64,000 nt of DNA from contig JARWMV010000244.1 of assembly GCA_030998015.1 (NCBI GenBank), positions 248,001-312,000 of the forward strand, written 5' to 3'. A program made the translations under genes and the position numbers. The number at the start of each line of letters is the position of its first letter. Position 1 is the stretch's first letter. This document shows positions 1-12,094 of the stretch, in pieces. This stretch comes from Ceratorhiza oryzae-sativae. Its lineage: Eukaryota; Basidiomycota; Agaricomycetes; Cantharellales; Ceratobasidiaceae. The notes below the pieces were generated by a model that had not been told where the DNA came from, did no database searches, and saw only the letters and a program-made list of their open reading frames with translations.

Positions 1-11
1 GGGGGTAAGGG

Positions 12-369
12 TGATGACAACATGTTGCAAGGCAGGGAGTAAGAAAAGAACAAGACTTGTATTGACAAGGAGGTCAAGTTTGTGAGGAGGCCTCATTGAA
101 CTTGACCTGGCTTACATACAATCTTTAAGCCACATCAAAACAAACACAACTATACTACAAGTCACATCACTAAGTGATAGAAGCTGCTGTGGAGCTGTGG
201 AATTTCACATCAAAGTTGAAATACATCTTGGTAAGCAGTCTGGAACATTCTGTGAGTCACATGATACAGTTGTCCTATAAAAGGAAGGTGTGTTCTGAAA
301 ATGTTCTTAAAATTTGTAATAAATCAAGAAAATATTATATGGTGAATATATGTGTGTCAGGTCATGACA
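12..369 (-). repeat. Diverged Ty3/gypsy LTR (partial or solo)
   Basis: The reverse complement follows the LTRs at 16530-16904 and 24407-24781: it starts TGTCATGACCTGACAC (reverse complement of the right end at 369) and shares the inner block with paired GGTCAAGTT and AACTTGACC words. It is much more diverged than those two LTRs are from each other. No target duplication could be tested because the left edge is at the window start. Confidence 0.7.
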
Positions 370-671
370 AACTCACTCATGCAATTATTTTTGTATCATT
401 CATTTACTCTCAATCCTCATACTTCTCATACTTCACCCAGAATGTTAGGAATATTGTTGGTATTTATTGGCTCAAAAAATGAGCAGTCTGCCAACTTTGT
501 GTGAAACAGCAATAAGACAAGTGCACTTCTTAACCCTCTGTGTATTGTTGCAAACCATCCCTTCACTGCACACACCCTCCTAAGCATTGCAGTTTGAGTC
601 TAGGCTGCCATAGCTAATAGGTCTGCCATTGCCTCACCAGTGTTAGGGCTTAGTTGTTCAGGTTGTTGGCT
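370..671. other. AT-rich repeat-like spacer
   Basis: No gene is recognisable. Base composition matches the neighbouring LTR debris, so it is probably decayed mobile-element sequence. Confidence 0.4.
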
Positions 672-1093
672 CTGATACCTTTGATCCACACCCTGTCTTT
701 ACTCATTTATCCTATACTGGGCTAGGGTGTATCCCAAGTATAGCAGTACCTGTAGTTGAGGAAGTACATGCATTAGGCAGCCCACCATCTATCCAATAAG
801 CTATCACTTCAGTCTAGAGTTAAGATTAGTGCCACTTAGTCCAAGCAACTGGGGCTGAACTATATTTAAGATATTTAAGTGAGCCTGACCTTAGTAGTCA
901 TGCTCTTTATACCTATAAATTAGTCACTTTACACTGAGAAAGATTGAGACTTCATTGAGTGTTACCTGATCACATTGCAACTACTTTGGGTCTTCTTACT
1001 CTAGCCCAAGAAGCATTGAGTACAATTAATGTATACTGATATATCTACACTTGCTTAAGCTCTAGATATCCAAGTGTACCCTGGCCTGTAACA
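672..1093 (-). repeat. LTR-A fragment, reverse orientation
   Basis: The segment matches the first third of the 1.3-kb LTR-A family (full copies at 13701-15012 and 19905-21214) in reverse. It ends at 1093 with the terminal word GGCCTGTAACA, the reverse complement of the LTR-A start. The other end is truncated near 672. Confidence 0.8.
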
Positions 1094-1844
1094 CTTCCAT
1101 ATCTCTTGCATGAGATATATCACAACCAACATGCCTAACTTGTCAGCTGACCAGCAGATTGCATATATCACCTTGTACCCTGACAGTCCTGCCACAGAAT
1201 GGGCAAATGTATACAAAGTACAGGCCATACGTGGGCCTTAAGGACAGTGTGAGGGTGCACATAAATGCACACCTTGTTGTGTCCCAATGTACAAGACTAA
1301 GGGGTCAGACAAGCTACCTGTTTTTAGAAATAAATAAATATATTGAATTTCAACAAGCTACACAATTTTATGGACACACTGCTAGGTGCAAGGTGAAGTG
1401 TAGATGGCACAAAGATACCAAGAAGAGGAGAAAAGGGCGGGAGTCACGTGAGCTATCCGACCGTCCGTCGGTTGAGCGTGCAAGTGCCTCCACCATAGGC
1501 TTAGCCCCAGTGCTTCATTTCTAGCTTCGAAGCCATACGAGTTTGTTGCTCTATATATTTTAGCTGAACACAACACCGAACCAACGGCGGCACCATGGTA
1601 GTCGATTACACATCCTTGATTTAACGAATTCGAACGCACACCGAGCCAAGATTCACAACCAGCCGGCCAAATAATGAAGTGAAATGGAACGAGGACCGAG
1701 ATATAAAACAGCCGACGAGACGGAGAGATAGGATATAGCACAAATCGACAAACGAGAGAGGGAGAGCAAAAGTAACATAGGTGGACAAAAAAACAAGGAG
1801 CGAGTAAATATAGTTGGCAGAAACCACGGTAAGACACATTGCGT
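1094..1844. other. Transition from repeats to host sequence; 3' flank of the RhoGEF gene
   Basis: AT-rich repeat-like sequence runs to about 1430, then composition changes to host-like. Open frames on both strands here (for example 1382-1837 minus) have no recognisable domain; they lie in the probable 3' UTR of the minus-strand gene ending at 1845. Confidence 0.4.
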
Positions 1845-4800
1845 TTATTGTGAGTGAGGTATATGTAGGTTGATGGCTGTTGTCATCCGTCAGATATCTC
1901 TCTACTACTCGAGATCAATAAAACTCACCTCGCTGCCATGTCAAAGCCTCGGACGTAGACTGGGTGTTGAAGTACAGAATAGCCTTGTTATCGACGATCC
2001 TCAGACCTGGTGAGCGCACATCAGTCATCGCACCCTCTTATTCGGATCAACGGCCAAAGCCTCACCATTTCCGTTGACAATACTCGCGGGCTGGGCCATT
2101 GTCTGCATCCTCAGCACGGCCCACAGCTCGACCTGCGAATTCTGACGGTCGCCCGTCGAAGGGTCTTTGCACAACACCAGCAAATCGTTGCACAAGATCG
2201 CGACCAATTGCTTGGGGTTTGCGTCCGATGACAAACAAGGTACTTCGATCTGGCCGAGCGTTCCATCCGGATTCGATACATCGGTCTTGGTGTTGACCTT
2301 TTTGACCAGTCGAATGAGATGCAGTCGGCCATCCATGATCAGCCGTCTATACCGAGCGGGTTAGCCTTAGAGTAATCAGGGCCAACAAGACACGTACCGA
2401 TGAGGCTGCACGAGCGGACTGACAAACTTGCCCCGGATCCGGCTCTGCCACTGCACAAGCTTATTCCTAGACTCGCTCTCGCGCTTGCCCTCATTCATAC
2501 TGGACGCAAGCACCGCAATCTCCTCCAAGGCCCGCTCCAATGGATCATCAGTCGCTTCAGGCCGCGGAGGCGTACAGGTCACCAAATTATCCAGCTAGAG
2601 CACCATTGTCAACTCTCCTGTAGTGTTCCACATGACCCAAACAAGACTCACCAGCATCTTGTACCTAGGAATTCGCTGAATAGGCAGCAATAGATAGCCC
2701 TCCAGATTTAACTGCGAATGTCTCGGATTGAGTCGAGCTCGCTTTAAAAACTGCTTGATTCGTTTTCGTTGGCCTGCGTTGAGTGTGGCGGTATGTTGCT
2801 GTGGCTCGGGTGTAATGCCAGTGACACCCATGGCGACCATGCTCATTCCGATGCCGACCGCTGCACTGGCCGGCGTTGAAGGCGCCGCGCTCCCACCAGG
2901 CGTTCCGGGGACCGAGGGTGGAGCACTCCAAAACTGCAAGCGCTGGATTGCATTGTCAAAGTTACTACATTGAAAAAACCCTGCGTGAGCATCAACCATT
3001 CCAGAAAAGGATAAAAGACAAGACGCACTTGATGTATGTGAAGTACATCTTCATGAACGCAGCATGAGTCACAAACACGTTTGCAACACTGTGCGCAGCC
3101 ATAGTCGAGATTTGACCATTCGGGTCTTCCGCACCTGTATTGAGCATTGCCGCGGCGGCAATCAGCGAAGGCAAGAACGATATCTTGTGAAATTGGAGCA
3201 GCGCGTCCAGGCCCGTAAAGACGATCTTGCGCTCTTGCGCAGGAATGACCGTCTCCTTTCCGACGTTCAACCCAGGTGCAGGCTCCCCAGCAGGCTTGAC
3301 GTAAATATCCACAAGCTCCTGCAATCCCCTGACGTACGAACGCTCGGTCCTGTCCAGATGTCAGCTCAATCCAATACACTAAACAGGGCTCGACTCACTC
3401 GATAATTTCCTTGACAATCGCAGCCCGTTTGGCTTTATCATCCTTGTACTTTCGATCCTCTGAGGCTCCCTGACCGTAGCTCCCGCTGCTGTCCGTCGTG
3501 ACCACGCTGTCTTGCCCACCACGCAAACTCGCCATCGAAGGCGCACTCCGAAGCGCAGGGGTCGACGCAGCCGAACTTCCATCCGATACCGTCGTCGACA
3601 ATGGCGGACGCTTCCCGCTCCCATTCCGCATTGGCCCTCCCACCGCTCCTCCTCCTACACCCAAATCAGACATATCCCGCAAATACGCCATCACACCCCG
3701 AAGCGCAATCTGGGCCCGCTGCTCTTCTTCCTCCGTCACGCCGGCACTCGTCCCCGAGTCCCTGTTCCCGCCACTCTCGGTGCTCCCTACGGCCACGACT
3801 CCAGACATAAACGGCTCGGCTGACGGAATTGGGATATTCAACATCGGAGGCTGATCAAACGGCAAAAACGACCGCCGCTTGGCTCGCGAGGGAGTTGCAC
3901 CCCCTCCGTTGGGGCTGAGCATCTCTCGACTCGGCTTGGCCTGCAACACCCGCGCGGTCAACACACTGGACGCGGGCGAACCGGCGCTTGTGACGTCTAC
4001 GCGAGGAGGTGCGGGGGGTGGAGCTGCGATCGGCTGAGGACTCGCGCTGGGATGTGGACTGACCATGCCTCGCTGTGGTACATCAGGCATGTTCCCCAGC
4101 TGCGCAGGCGGCAGGGCCCTCCCCAACCGTTCGGCGTTGCTGTGGCTCCTCAAGCGCCCCATGCTAACCTTCTTGAAGAAACCCCATCGACCTTTCCGTC
4201 TCTCCTCCGGTGAAGAAGGCTCGTGCTTCTCCTCAAACGACACGTCGGGCGAAACTTCGTCGTCTCGAACTGTTGACGTCCGTGCGCTTGAATCCGATGA
4301 TTGGTATACCCCGAAGCCCGAGATCCGGCTCCGACGGTTGACGTACGAGATACAGCTGCGGCCGAATGTCGCTGATTCCACACGCCCCTTGCGTCCGGTC
4401 GAGCAGACGGCGAAGCCCGTGCACCAAGGGACACGTAACGCTTCATCTGCCCTGGTTCCTGAGCAAGGCCAAACTCTTCATCTTCGGGTGCCGGCGGCGG
4501 TGGCGGCGGAGGAGGATGCGGAGGCGGCGGCATCCCCATTCTCCTTAGTTCGTCTGCGCTCTTCATCTTTCTCGGACTCGGTGCGGCTGATCCAACAGTT
4601 GTGGTTCTACACCGACACTCGATCAAACCACTGAAAAGTAAAAAAGAAAAACGATAAAATAGAACGTACCCATCGTTCTCCCAGCTAACCGCACTTCCGG
4701 CTCCATCATATTCGCTCTCCACCTCAAAGTCAGACACACTCCCTCCACGCTGCTTCTTCTTTTTTCGTCCAATTCCACCAGACGCAGGTGCCAACGCTCC

Positions 4801-7058
4801 CAAATGCATGTTCACCGCAGCAGTCGCAGACAAGGGGCTGGGGCGGAGGAGAATGTACCTGAGGGAGAGGCGAATACCCAGCTTGGGGCGACGGGGAATA
4901 CGCGCCCGGGGGCAGCGGCGAGTGACCCTGCGGAAGCGGCGAGTGATTCGGTGGCAAAGGAGAATACATCGGCAAGGGGGAATGCGTCATCGTCGAATGC
5001 ATCGTCGATGGTCGACTACCGCCAACGTACAAACTAGTGTGCTCCCACTAGGCTGTTGCGAATACGATCTCTGAACCTGCGCCCTCTGCTGGCCCGTACT
5101 CTCCACCAACATTGGATACGAACTGGCCGCACGCGCTCCAGGGCCGGGCCATATACGCTACCCGACATTCTGGCGGGCTATAGGCCGAGCCAGGCAAGGC
5201 GACAAAAGTGGCTCGACCACACCGCGCCACGGTCCCACAAACGCGTTGCCGTCGACTTTGAGAACCTCGAGGGCGTGCATCGTGTGCATCCACACGGGAG
5301 CATGACCAACTTGTTGGCGCGTACGCTCAGCGAGTGGAGCGCGCCCAAATTGGCAAGTTGAGCGGGAAGCGCGACGAGTTCGCACGCGTCGGCGATGAGG
5401 ACTCGGAGATTGATTAGCGCACCGATGGATGGAGGGAGCGTTCGGAGCGGGTTGTGCGAGATGTTGAGTTCTTCGAGGCTTGTGCATGCGGTAATGCGGG
5501 GGGGAGAGTGGCAAGTTGATTGGAGGACAGGTCGAGGCACAATAGAGTACTGCTTATTTGTGGCAGAATGGTTGATAGGAATGGGAGTAGGCGATCGGGT
5601 GTTGGATTCTGAGAGAGGAGCAAGTGGGTCGTGTCTAGTAAAAAATATCATGAGCAAAAAAGAAAAGGACGAAAACGAGAAGCGACTCGCCTTGTTGAAT
5701 GTCTAGCTGAGACACCGGCCGGTCGTTGGCATCGATAATCTGACCCCGCCCCTCGTCGGCCACAATCATCGCTGCTGTGCGGTCTTCACGATCGAGCGCA
5801 GCCAGGTCATCCTCGTCCGTGGCCAGGCTCTCGCTCTCGTTTTCTTCGACGACGCTCTCCAGTTCATCGTCGGAATACAAATCCCGCCTGGGTCCGACGA
5901 TTCCACCATACTCGCCATGAGACATCATCCCGTCTGGGTCGGGTGGAGTATCCTCGGGCGAGGGCAAGCCATAGTCGTCCTGGTCCTCGAGCAGATAGCT
6001 CGTTGTGTTCACCGTGAGGCCAACCCCGACGAGAGACTCGCTCCGGGATCGCACGGCAGACGACCACCGAGTGTTGGATTCAGCCACGGGGGCACGAGAC
6101 GAGATAGAGGCTGTCGGTCGGTGGTGGTTGGAGACTACCTGCGCTTCGTCCGAGGTGGTCGCTGTCCCAGGCGGGATGTCATATGAGACCAGATCGTCGG
6201 CAACGTAGCGGTCAACGTCCGAGTCGGACCCGTCGTGGGTCAGACCGGAATCGCGATATCGCCCCATAGCCTCATGCGGCACGCGCAGCTCTACGACAAC
6301 AACTGAGCGTGGTGTCTTGTCATAAAATGAGCGTTGCTCACCGCCGTTGGGACTGCCGTTTTTGTGGAATCCGTTGACAAACCGAGGATGGTCGACGACG
6401 CTGGAGCGAGGCGAGTGGCCCGCGCTCTTGGTGCCCGCCCTGACTGTGCTCTCGCGCATGCGGCCGTTGACATCGTCCGGGAGCGCAAACTCAATCGGCG
6501 GGGTGGCGGGGACTGGGCGCGACGGCGGCGGTCTAGGCGGGCCTCTCCGCGCTGCGGCACTCTCTGAGCCCGAGCGGGACAACATTCTGCGCAGGCGGCG
6601 TGAGGAGTGGAAAAAAAGGTGTAAAGAGGAGTATCCCACCTGGCCGACGCTGCTAGTGCTTGTGTAACGCGTGACCCGGATGAATTGGGCGAGTCCCCGA
6701 ACCAGGGTCCCAGGGTCTGGTTGCATACACCCGCTGCGCCCCGCCGCCTCACCCAGGCCGTGCGCCCCAGCCGCCCCTCCCCTCCCCACGTCTCGCTCAC
6801 CGTCCAGCTCGTGGTGTGGACCACAACCTGCGCCGGCGTCCACGGGTTGAACCACAGCGGCCGGTCCCGCTTGCGCAACACCGGCGCTCCTGGCTCGGAC
6901 ATCCGTCTCGGTCGGAGACCATCGCACGCTCGACCGCCTTGGAGCGTATCCACCCCTTCATCACCGAAGCCAGCTCCGAAACCCGCAATAGGGAGCACAG
7001 GCGTACGACCCTCACTCCTATGCACACTCACCAGAGGGGAACAAGACGACATCATCAA
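1845..7058 (-). CDS. LRR-RhoGEF: leucine-rich repeats followed by DH and PH domains
   Basis: Likely a guanine-nucleotide exchange factor for Rho/Cdc42-type GTPases, acting in polarity or cytoskeleton control (family knowledge). From the N terminus: a disordered acidic/Ser-rich region (about 5700-6600); leucine-rich repeats (5230-5620, LxxLxLSxNxLxxLP pattern); Pro-rich stretches, one with repeated HSPLP units (4900-5010) and one poly-Pro (about 4500-4550); a DH domain starting at KEIIETERSY (near 3400) and running through LLPIQRIPRYKML (near 2660); and a PH domain ending WQRAINLHIPHSQ, stop TTA at 1845-1847. Visible introns include 4631-4669 and those around 3350-3397, 2960-3030, 2597-2651, 2348-2393 and 1877-1928. 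The coding frame is broken at 5498-5504, 5296-5298 and 4385-4388, each repaired by one added G/C. The start is uncertain: 7058 is the first Met of the open N-terminal exon, with a splice joining it near 6640-6590. The gene family is secure; exact exons are not. Confidence 0.72.
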
Positions 7059-9663
7059 GCGGTGGACGAGTTCAACCCTGCCTCGATCTCGCTCGGTCGT
7101 TTTGTCGTCTCACGACGCCTACACCCGCAACATCCAATACACACCCATACTCGCACTCTGCACTATTCGCTCGAGCGTGACGCCCGCCGGAGCCGCCTCC
7201 TGATCGCCATCGCTGTCAGATCCAACCGACTGAATTGGCTTCTTTGTCTTTTGACCTAGTCTCGTCATCCTAGATCATCTCCAGAACCACAATCGTGTTC
7301 ATTAAAACACAACGCGCATCATCCCCGTTCACAGATCGAAGACGCTCTATCAAGGGCACTGAGGAGTGGCGAGTTGAACACCATCCTGCACTCTATATGC
7401 GTCCCAGCGTGGGCGTTGTATCCATCCAACAACACCCGTCCACCCACTGATCCACGCCGGGTAATCCGTTCCACGCTCTCCTGAGCGACCTGTATAAATA
7501 GTCCATTTTAATCATTTAATCCAGACACGCTTTCAGGGCCGCCGCTCCCGACACCTCCGGTGATCAACACACATTCACCACCGCCCCGGCCACTTTCTTG
7601 AGCGCTCAGCCAAACATCAACCGTGTGAGAACCTGCAGCCCAAGCGTTGCCTTATGACGCAAACAGCATGACGACATATCAATTGTCCCAAGTGACGCCC
7701 AGGATGAAAGGCGGCCGAGCGAGGAAATCAAGATGAAAAGAGTCGATTACACCTGGCAAAAGGCTATAAATATAGCAAGCTTGCCCTGTTTTCCCTAGGG
7801 ACAGGTTGGGGTGGTCGTTTGAACGCCGTTCAGCGCTCATTTGTGCCAAATACCCAAGATTAACCCGTTGCAAATGATAATTCAGGGCGCATATACTCAA
7901 CATAATCCCGGCCTTCAGCTACACACACCACGAAACAATACAATATTTATCCCATAACCACAAATCAATTCCATGATGACAGCTATGATAAACCAAGCTT
8001 CGGCAATCAACCTCGACCCTATCCTCACCCCCTTGTCACGCTCGCTCACGGCCCCCAGTGGAGCATCGAGGCTCCAAGGCCCCCCGCACCCCTCTTTTTC
8101 ACTTATCTCCCGACATGAGCCCGGAGCTCCTATGCCAGGGGTCAGCCTTTATGTTTTCTATCATCGAGGGGGCGAGAACGTCCAGCTGGAAGACCAAGTA
8201 AGCGGGGAAGATCTGCGGGGGATTAAAGTAGACGCTCGAGCCGAATCCTCTTCTATCGACCTCAAACTTCCCTCATATACGTAGATGTGGAGAATATTCG
8301 TCCTGCAACTTCCACCTGAACCTATCAAAGCTGAGTGGCGACATCCCCCACCTTAGCCACCATGAGCCTCTCCATCAATTTCAAATTGACCATACATTCG
8401 ATCAACGTGAATATCAATCACCTTTCATTTCATCAAGGATATCGAAAAAAAGATCGAAAAATACAGTGATCCGGGCTGACACATCCAAATCCGGCGGCAA
8501 CAACGATCCGTCACGACGATACCTGCCCACCATTCATTTTATCCATCGACGTGGCCAAAATACACTCGAAAAAAAATCATCCCTCCACGCGTAAACCCGC
8601 TGGACCAATGGCCGAAACGTCTTGCGCCCAAACCCGACCCCCGAACCCGAAACCATACGCTGTGACGTGACATCCAATCTCGTTGCGAGGGAGCTGGGAA
8701 TGCACATATACATATACAGATATGCAAGACGTCACCTCAAGATGTCGGCGAACCCTACGCGGCAACCGCACCTTGGCGACCCGCAGTTGTTATTTGATAT
8801 AAAAGGAAACTCTCACTTGGGCGGATCAGCGGTTAGTTATTACACATATTTCTTTTTTGGCATGGATTTGGCTCGAAGGCGATGGCGACAAACACGACTG
8901 GGAGAGGGCGACTGCCCAGAGAAATTATTATCCGGGGTCGCACGGAACTCTCAGAGTATCACGTGACTTGGTATTGATACGTTGGTGAATGTTTGGCTGA
9001 TGGGCGCATATAGCATACTCCATAAATATGTAGGGCATTCATTCGTGCATGGAAATTTCATTTGCCACCCAACAACAGCCTGCTGCACCAACAGTTTCTA
9101 ATCACGCAAATACGCACTGCGAGGGGTGTGCCAAGTCTTTGGTGAGACGCGAATGGATTATCTCAACGTCGAATCATGTGTCACCAAAGCCGCGATTACA
9201 CATAAACTTTTTCATCAAGAATCACATGAGAAGACATCAGAACATTTGTCGAAAAGTTAATATGTTTCCTGATGTTCCCGGCGCATGGACAGAGATACAA
9301 ATACATTCTCGACTTATTCAGTGACGCACCAAATATACAAGTTTATGCCAAAAATTTGGAATGACATTATGAGCCCGAGAGATCAAAGTACCGGGCTGCC
9401 TTTGACATGGCATCCTTGCTCCAACACAGTGCCCGCTCCACATTCGAGGTCCTTGATTTCGGTTATAGGACAATCGCTACTAAACCCGCCCGTTTGGTTA
9501 CTATCAGGCTCACCAACCAGAGCAGCTCGGGAATCGATGCTATGGACCGTAGATGGGACGGCAAGATCGTCGCCAACACTGGCAGTAGCCTCCCCCCGAA
9601 TAAGGCGCCTCGTCCTAAGTCCGGTCAGACCGTCGACGCTATCAACCGATCAAAACCCACCGG
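7059..9663. other. Intergenic, no recognised gene
   Basis: Host-like composition. Short open frames exist (7973-8284 plus; 9407-9667 plus, 86 codons, converging on the STE3 gene) but none shows a known domain, signal peptide or CaaX end. The left part probably holds the promoter of the RhoGEF gene. Confidence 0.4.
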
Positions 9664-10879
9664 CTAACCGTATGACACTTTGGTTTCGGGCCGGCGGCTT
9701 AAAGCCAAATGGAGTAACGATCTTCCAAAGAATCCTCTTGTACTCTTGATCGCTTCACCCGATAAGCCAAAGTACATGAAGAACAAGAATGCACAACCCG
9801 GGGTGGGCCACCGGCTGAATTCGAGTGCTATTCTCTGTTGCCTGGTCGAAGCTAGGATATCTTCGTGGGTTATTACAGCCGTCTCTCTGATAAACTGGTG
9901 TGTGACCGCCCAGATATCCACGGTAGGTGTTGTACGAGGGTCAAGTTGCATACAAAAATAAATATGGCGAGTGGCAAGGAGCAAGCCATATCAGTTGCGG
10001 CTAGTGCCATTAGCCGAAAGAACCGAGAGAGGCTAATATCTGTTCCAGACTCGGATAATACTTTCGAGAACTGGCGACGAGACTTCAGAAATGCTCGGAT
10101 TGTAAGGCTTTGGTTTGGTTAATGGTGAAAGGCAGTATTGATAATTCGAAGTTGACTTACCCCCGTATAAAAACGAGGCAGAGCTTATAAAAATTGGCCA
10201 TATGTTAGATATAAAGAGCCAAGAGTGTAGGATAAGATGCTGGGTTCGAAAGGTCAGATGGTCTCCTACTTGATATGGCATATACTTGCATGGCCAGCAA
10301 CCGATATCCTCTATAATTATATATCGAGTGTTTTGGACTACGAGTCTACACACAGCGTTAATCTTTGTCCTCCGTCTACGTGGCGGGCCACCTACGGAGT
10401 GGTATCATCAGCGCGGGTATGCTAAACCCAGCAGTAGATTGATGACAAGTTCTTTTTTTCGCTAAATCCCCTTGATGAGATTTTCCCGACTAATATGTGG
10501 GGGCGTCGCACATACTGAATATGGCGTGCTGTTGATTTCCTTCAATGTCGCAATCCGATACAAGCGACGCTGGATGCAAAAACCTGCTGTGGGAATTGCA
10601 ACGTTGAGACAGATGAGAAACCGTGAAGCTGGAGCTCGTGAGTAAATGCTACGCTGACATCGGATGTGGTAGCTCACTAATATCACACCACACAGGCGCC
10701 TTGTCGTCCGTATTATTTGCCCACAGTAGCGAGTTCGTGAAAGCTATAAGGCAGGCAGCAGTCACCCAGCCTAGGTAAATTAATGTGCTGACATTTCGAG
10801 CTTGCCAATGCCATGGTATAGATGCTGAACATAGCGCAGCACCCATTGCGCAGAATATGGGGAATGCTGGGGTACGCAT
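9664..10879 (-). CDS. STE3: STE3-like pheromone receptor (seven-transmembrane GPCR)
   Basis: Basidiomycete STE3 proteins sense lipopeptide mating pheromones at the cell surface (family knowledge). Exon 1 (10678-10879) gives TM1, then PWHWQARN and, further on, APVWCDI, both typical of STE3. Intron 10635-10677 joins to ASRFLICLNVAIP and IQRRLYRI. A later exon has NTRYIIIEDIGCWP, matching the second extracellular loop, and the last exon (9664-10107) has LTIRAFLKSRRQF, SRFFRLMALA and the WPTPGCAFLFFMYFG segment before a short tail. Introns at 10462-10515, 10338-10395 and 10108-10160 fit GT-AG. Two single-base gaps (near 10427 and 9911) must be bridged to keep the seven-helix frame, and the exon near 10240-10337 is not fully resolved. 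It may be a mating-type (PR) receptor or one of the non-mating STE3 paralogs common in agaricomycetes. No pheromone precursor was seen nearby. Confidence 0.83.
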
Positions 10880-11867
10880 AATGAGGTCAGGTAGCCCACC
10901 GAGATGCAGAGATGCGCGTATAATAAGCTGCGGAGACTTTATTGAACTGGTAAAGCTTAATCTTATTATTGATCCGGCCTTGCGTCTTAAACATTCTAAG
11001 AAGGCACTGACATGGGAGAGGAAGTGCCTGCATGACAGGTGAACCTAAGTTTACTCCCTTATCCATCAGTATCATAGGATCGAATAGGCTTCGGCTCTCA
11101 TTAAAATTCCCGCAACTGCTCTTTTGGCCTCCGGCCATCCCTCTTCCGGTCGAGTGTTTCTGATGGAAACGTACCATGAAATTATCGAAATGATGAACAA
11201 GTCGACTTTGGTCCAGTTGGTTGAGCCTCATTCTCTAGCCATGAGTATTCACGTTCAACCCAGTCGAATCGTTCTATCGGCGGAGTTGGTCTGGAAAGGC
11301 CAATGCAGACTATTAGCTCCTAGGTGACACCCTAAGCCTTGATCGAGACTCGTGATCCGGGCATGGTAAGTGAACGATCGTCGCTTGACAGGCTGATAAA
11401 CACCTACGTAAATTGGGGCACAAAAATAACATAAAATTCTCTTGTCTCACTCTTGCTCCTTGTCACAACAGAAGTCTCATTTACTCACAATAAGTGCATT
11501 GCATCCAGTATAATATACAAGTTGCCATACTAAATACTGTATCTGGTGGCTAGAATATAAGTGATACTAAGCCACCTATAATTAGTACATAAAACCCCAA
11601 ATGTGCACCTGGAGTAGCCTTTGAATGGTGCCAATGAGACTAGTTGATCAGAATTCTGCATCAGGGAAAACCACTTGGGGAAATTTCCACAAATTAATTC
11701 CAATTTACTTGTTTACCAGATTTCAATTTCCCCCCAATTTATTAACTTGAATTTACCTCCTCACTGTGCAATTGACCATTGGGGGTGGTCAAATTACCCC
11801 CAGGGTCATCCCATTTAGTTCAGGGTGTGTCAAGTTAGCTTAAATTTACCTAGGAGGGGGGTAGATT
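10880..11867. other. Intergenic, host to repeat transition
   Basis: An open frame at 11124-11327 (plus) encodes 67 residues of no known family; it may be a gene relic. From about 11450 the sequence becomes AT-rich and repeat-like, leading into the LTR at 11868. Confidence 0.35.
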
Positions 11868-12094
11868 TGTTATGGATCACTAACATCTTCTACTAATTTA
11901 GTGTAAGGGCTCTGCCCTCAATAAACTGTACTTAATGGTCTTAATCACTTCACACAGTGATAGAATGTGTATATGTAGTATATTCTACTCAAGCGATATC
12001 ACAGATGATAGTAAAAAACAAGACTTGGCTCATACATCAGGGGAAAATGACACATATATGAAGTAAAAGTGGTCATGTGACTGCTATCCTTACA
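11868..12094 (-). repeat. Short LTR (227 bp) next to a polypurine tract
   Basis: Read on the minus strand it begins TGTAAGGAT and ends GATCCATAACA (TG..CA ends), and is directly preceded by a purine run CAAGGGGGAGGG (complement at 12095-12106), as a 3' LTR would be. Its outer 45 bp resemble the end of LTR-A. No matching target duplication was found. Confidence 0.5.

Noticed and set aside
1382..1837. 151-codon minus-strand frame as a gene
   Set aside because: No domain, low-complexity hydrophobic residues, and position in the probable 3' UTR of the RhoGEF gene.
3395..4381. Long frame as a separate gene, and the many plus-strand frames at 2010-5706
   Set aside because: The minus frame is one exon of the RhoGEF; the plus frames are its GC-rich shadows.
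9407..9667. 86-codon plus frame as a pheromone precursor beside STE3
   Set aside because: It ends SKPTG, with no C-terminal CaaX box, and is too long for the family; it overlaps the receptor's 3' end.
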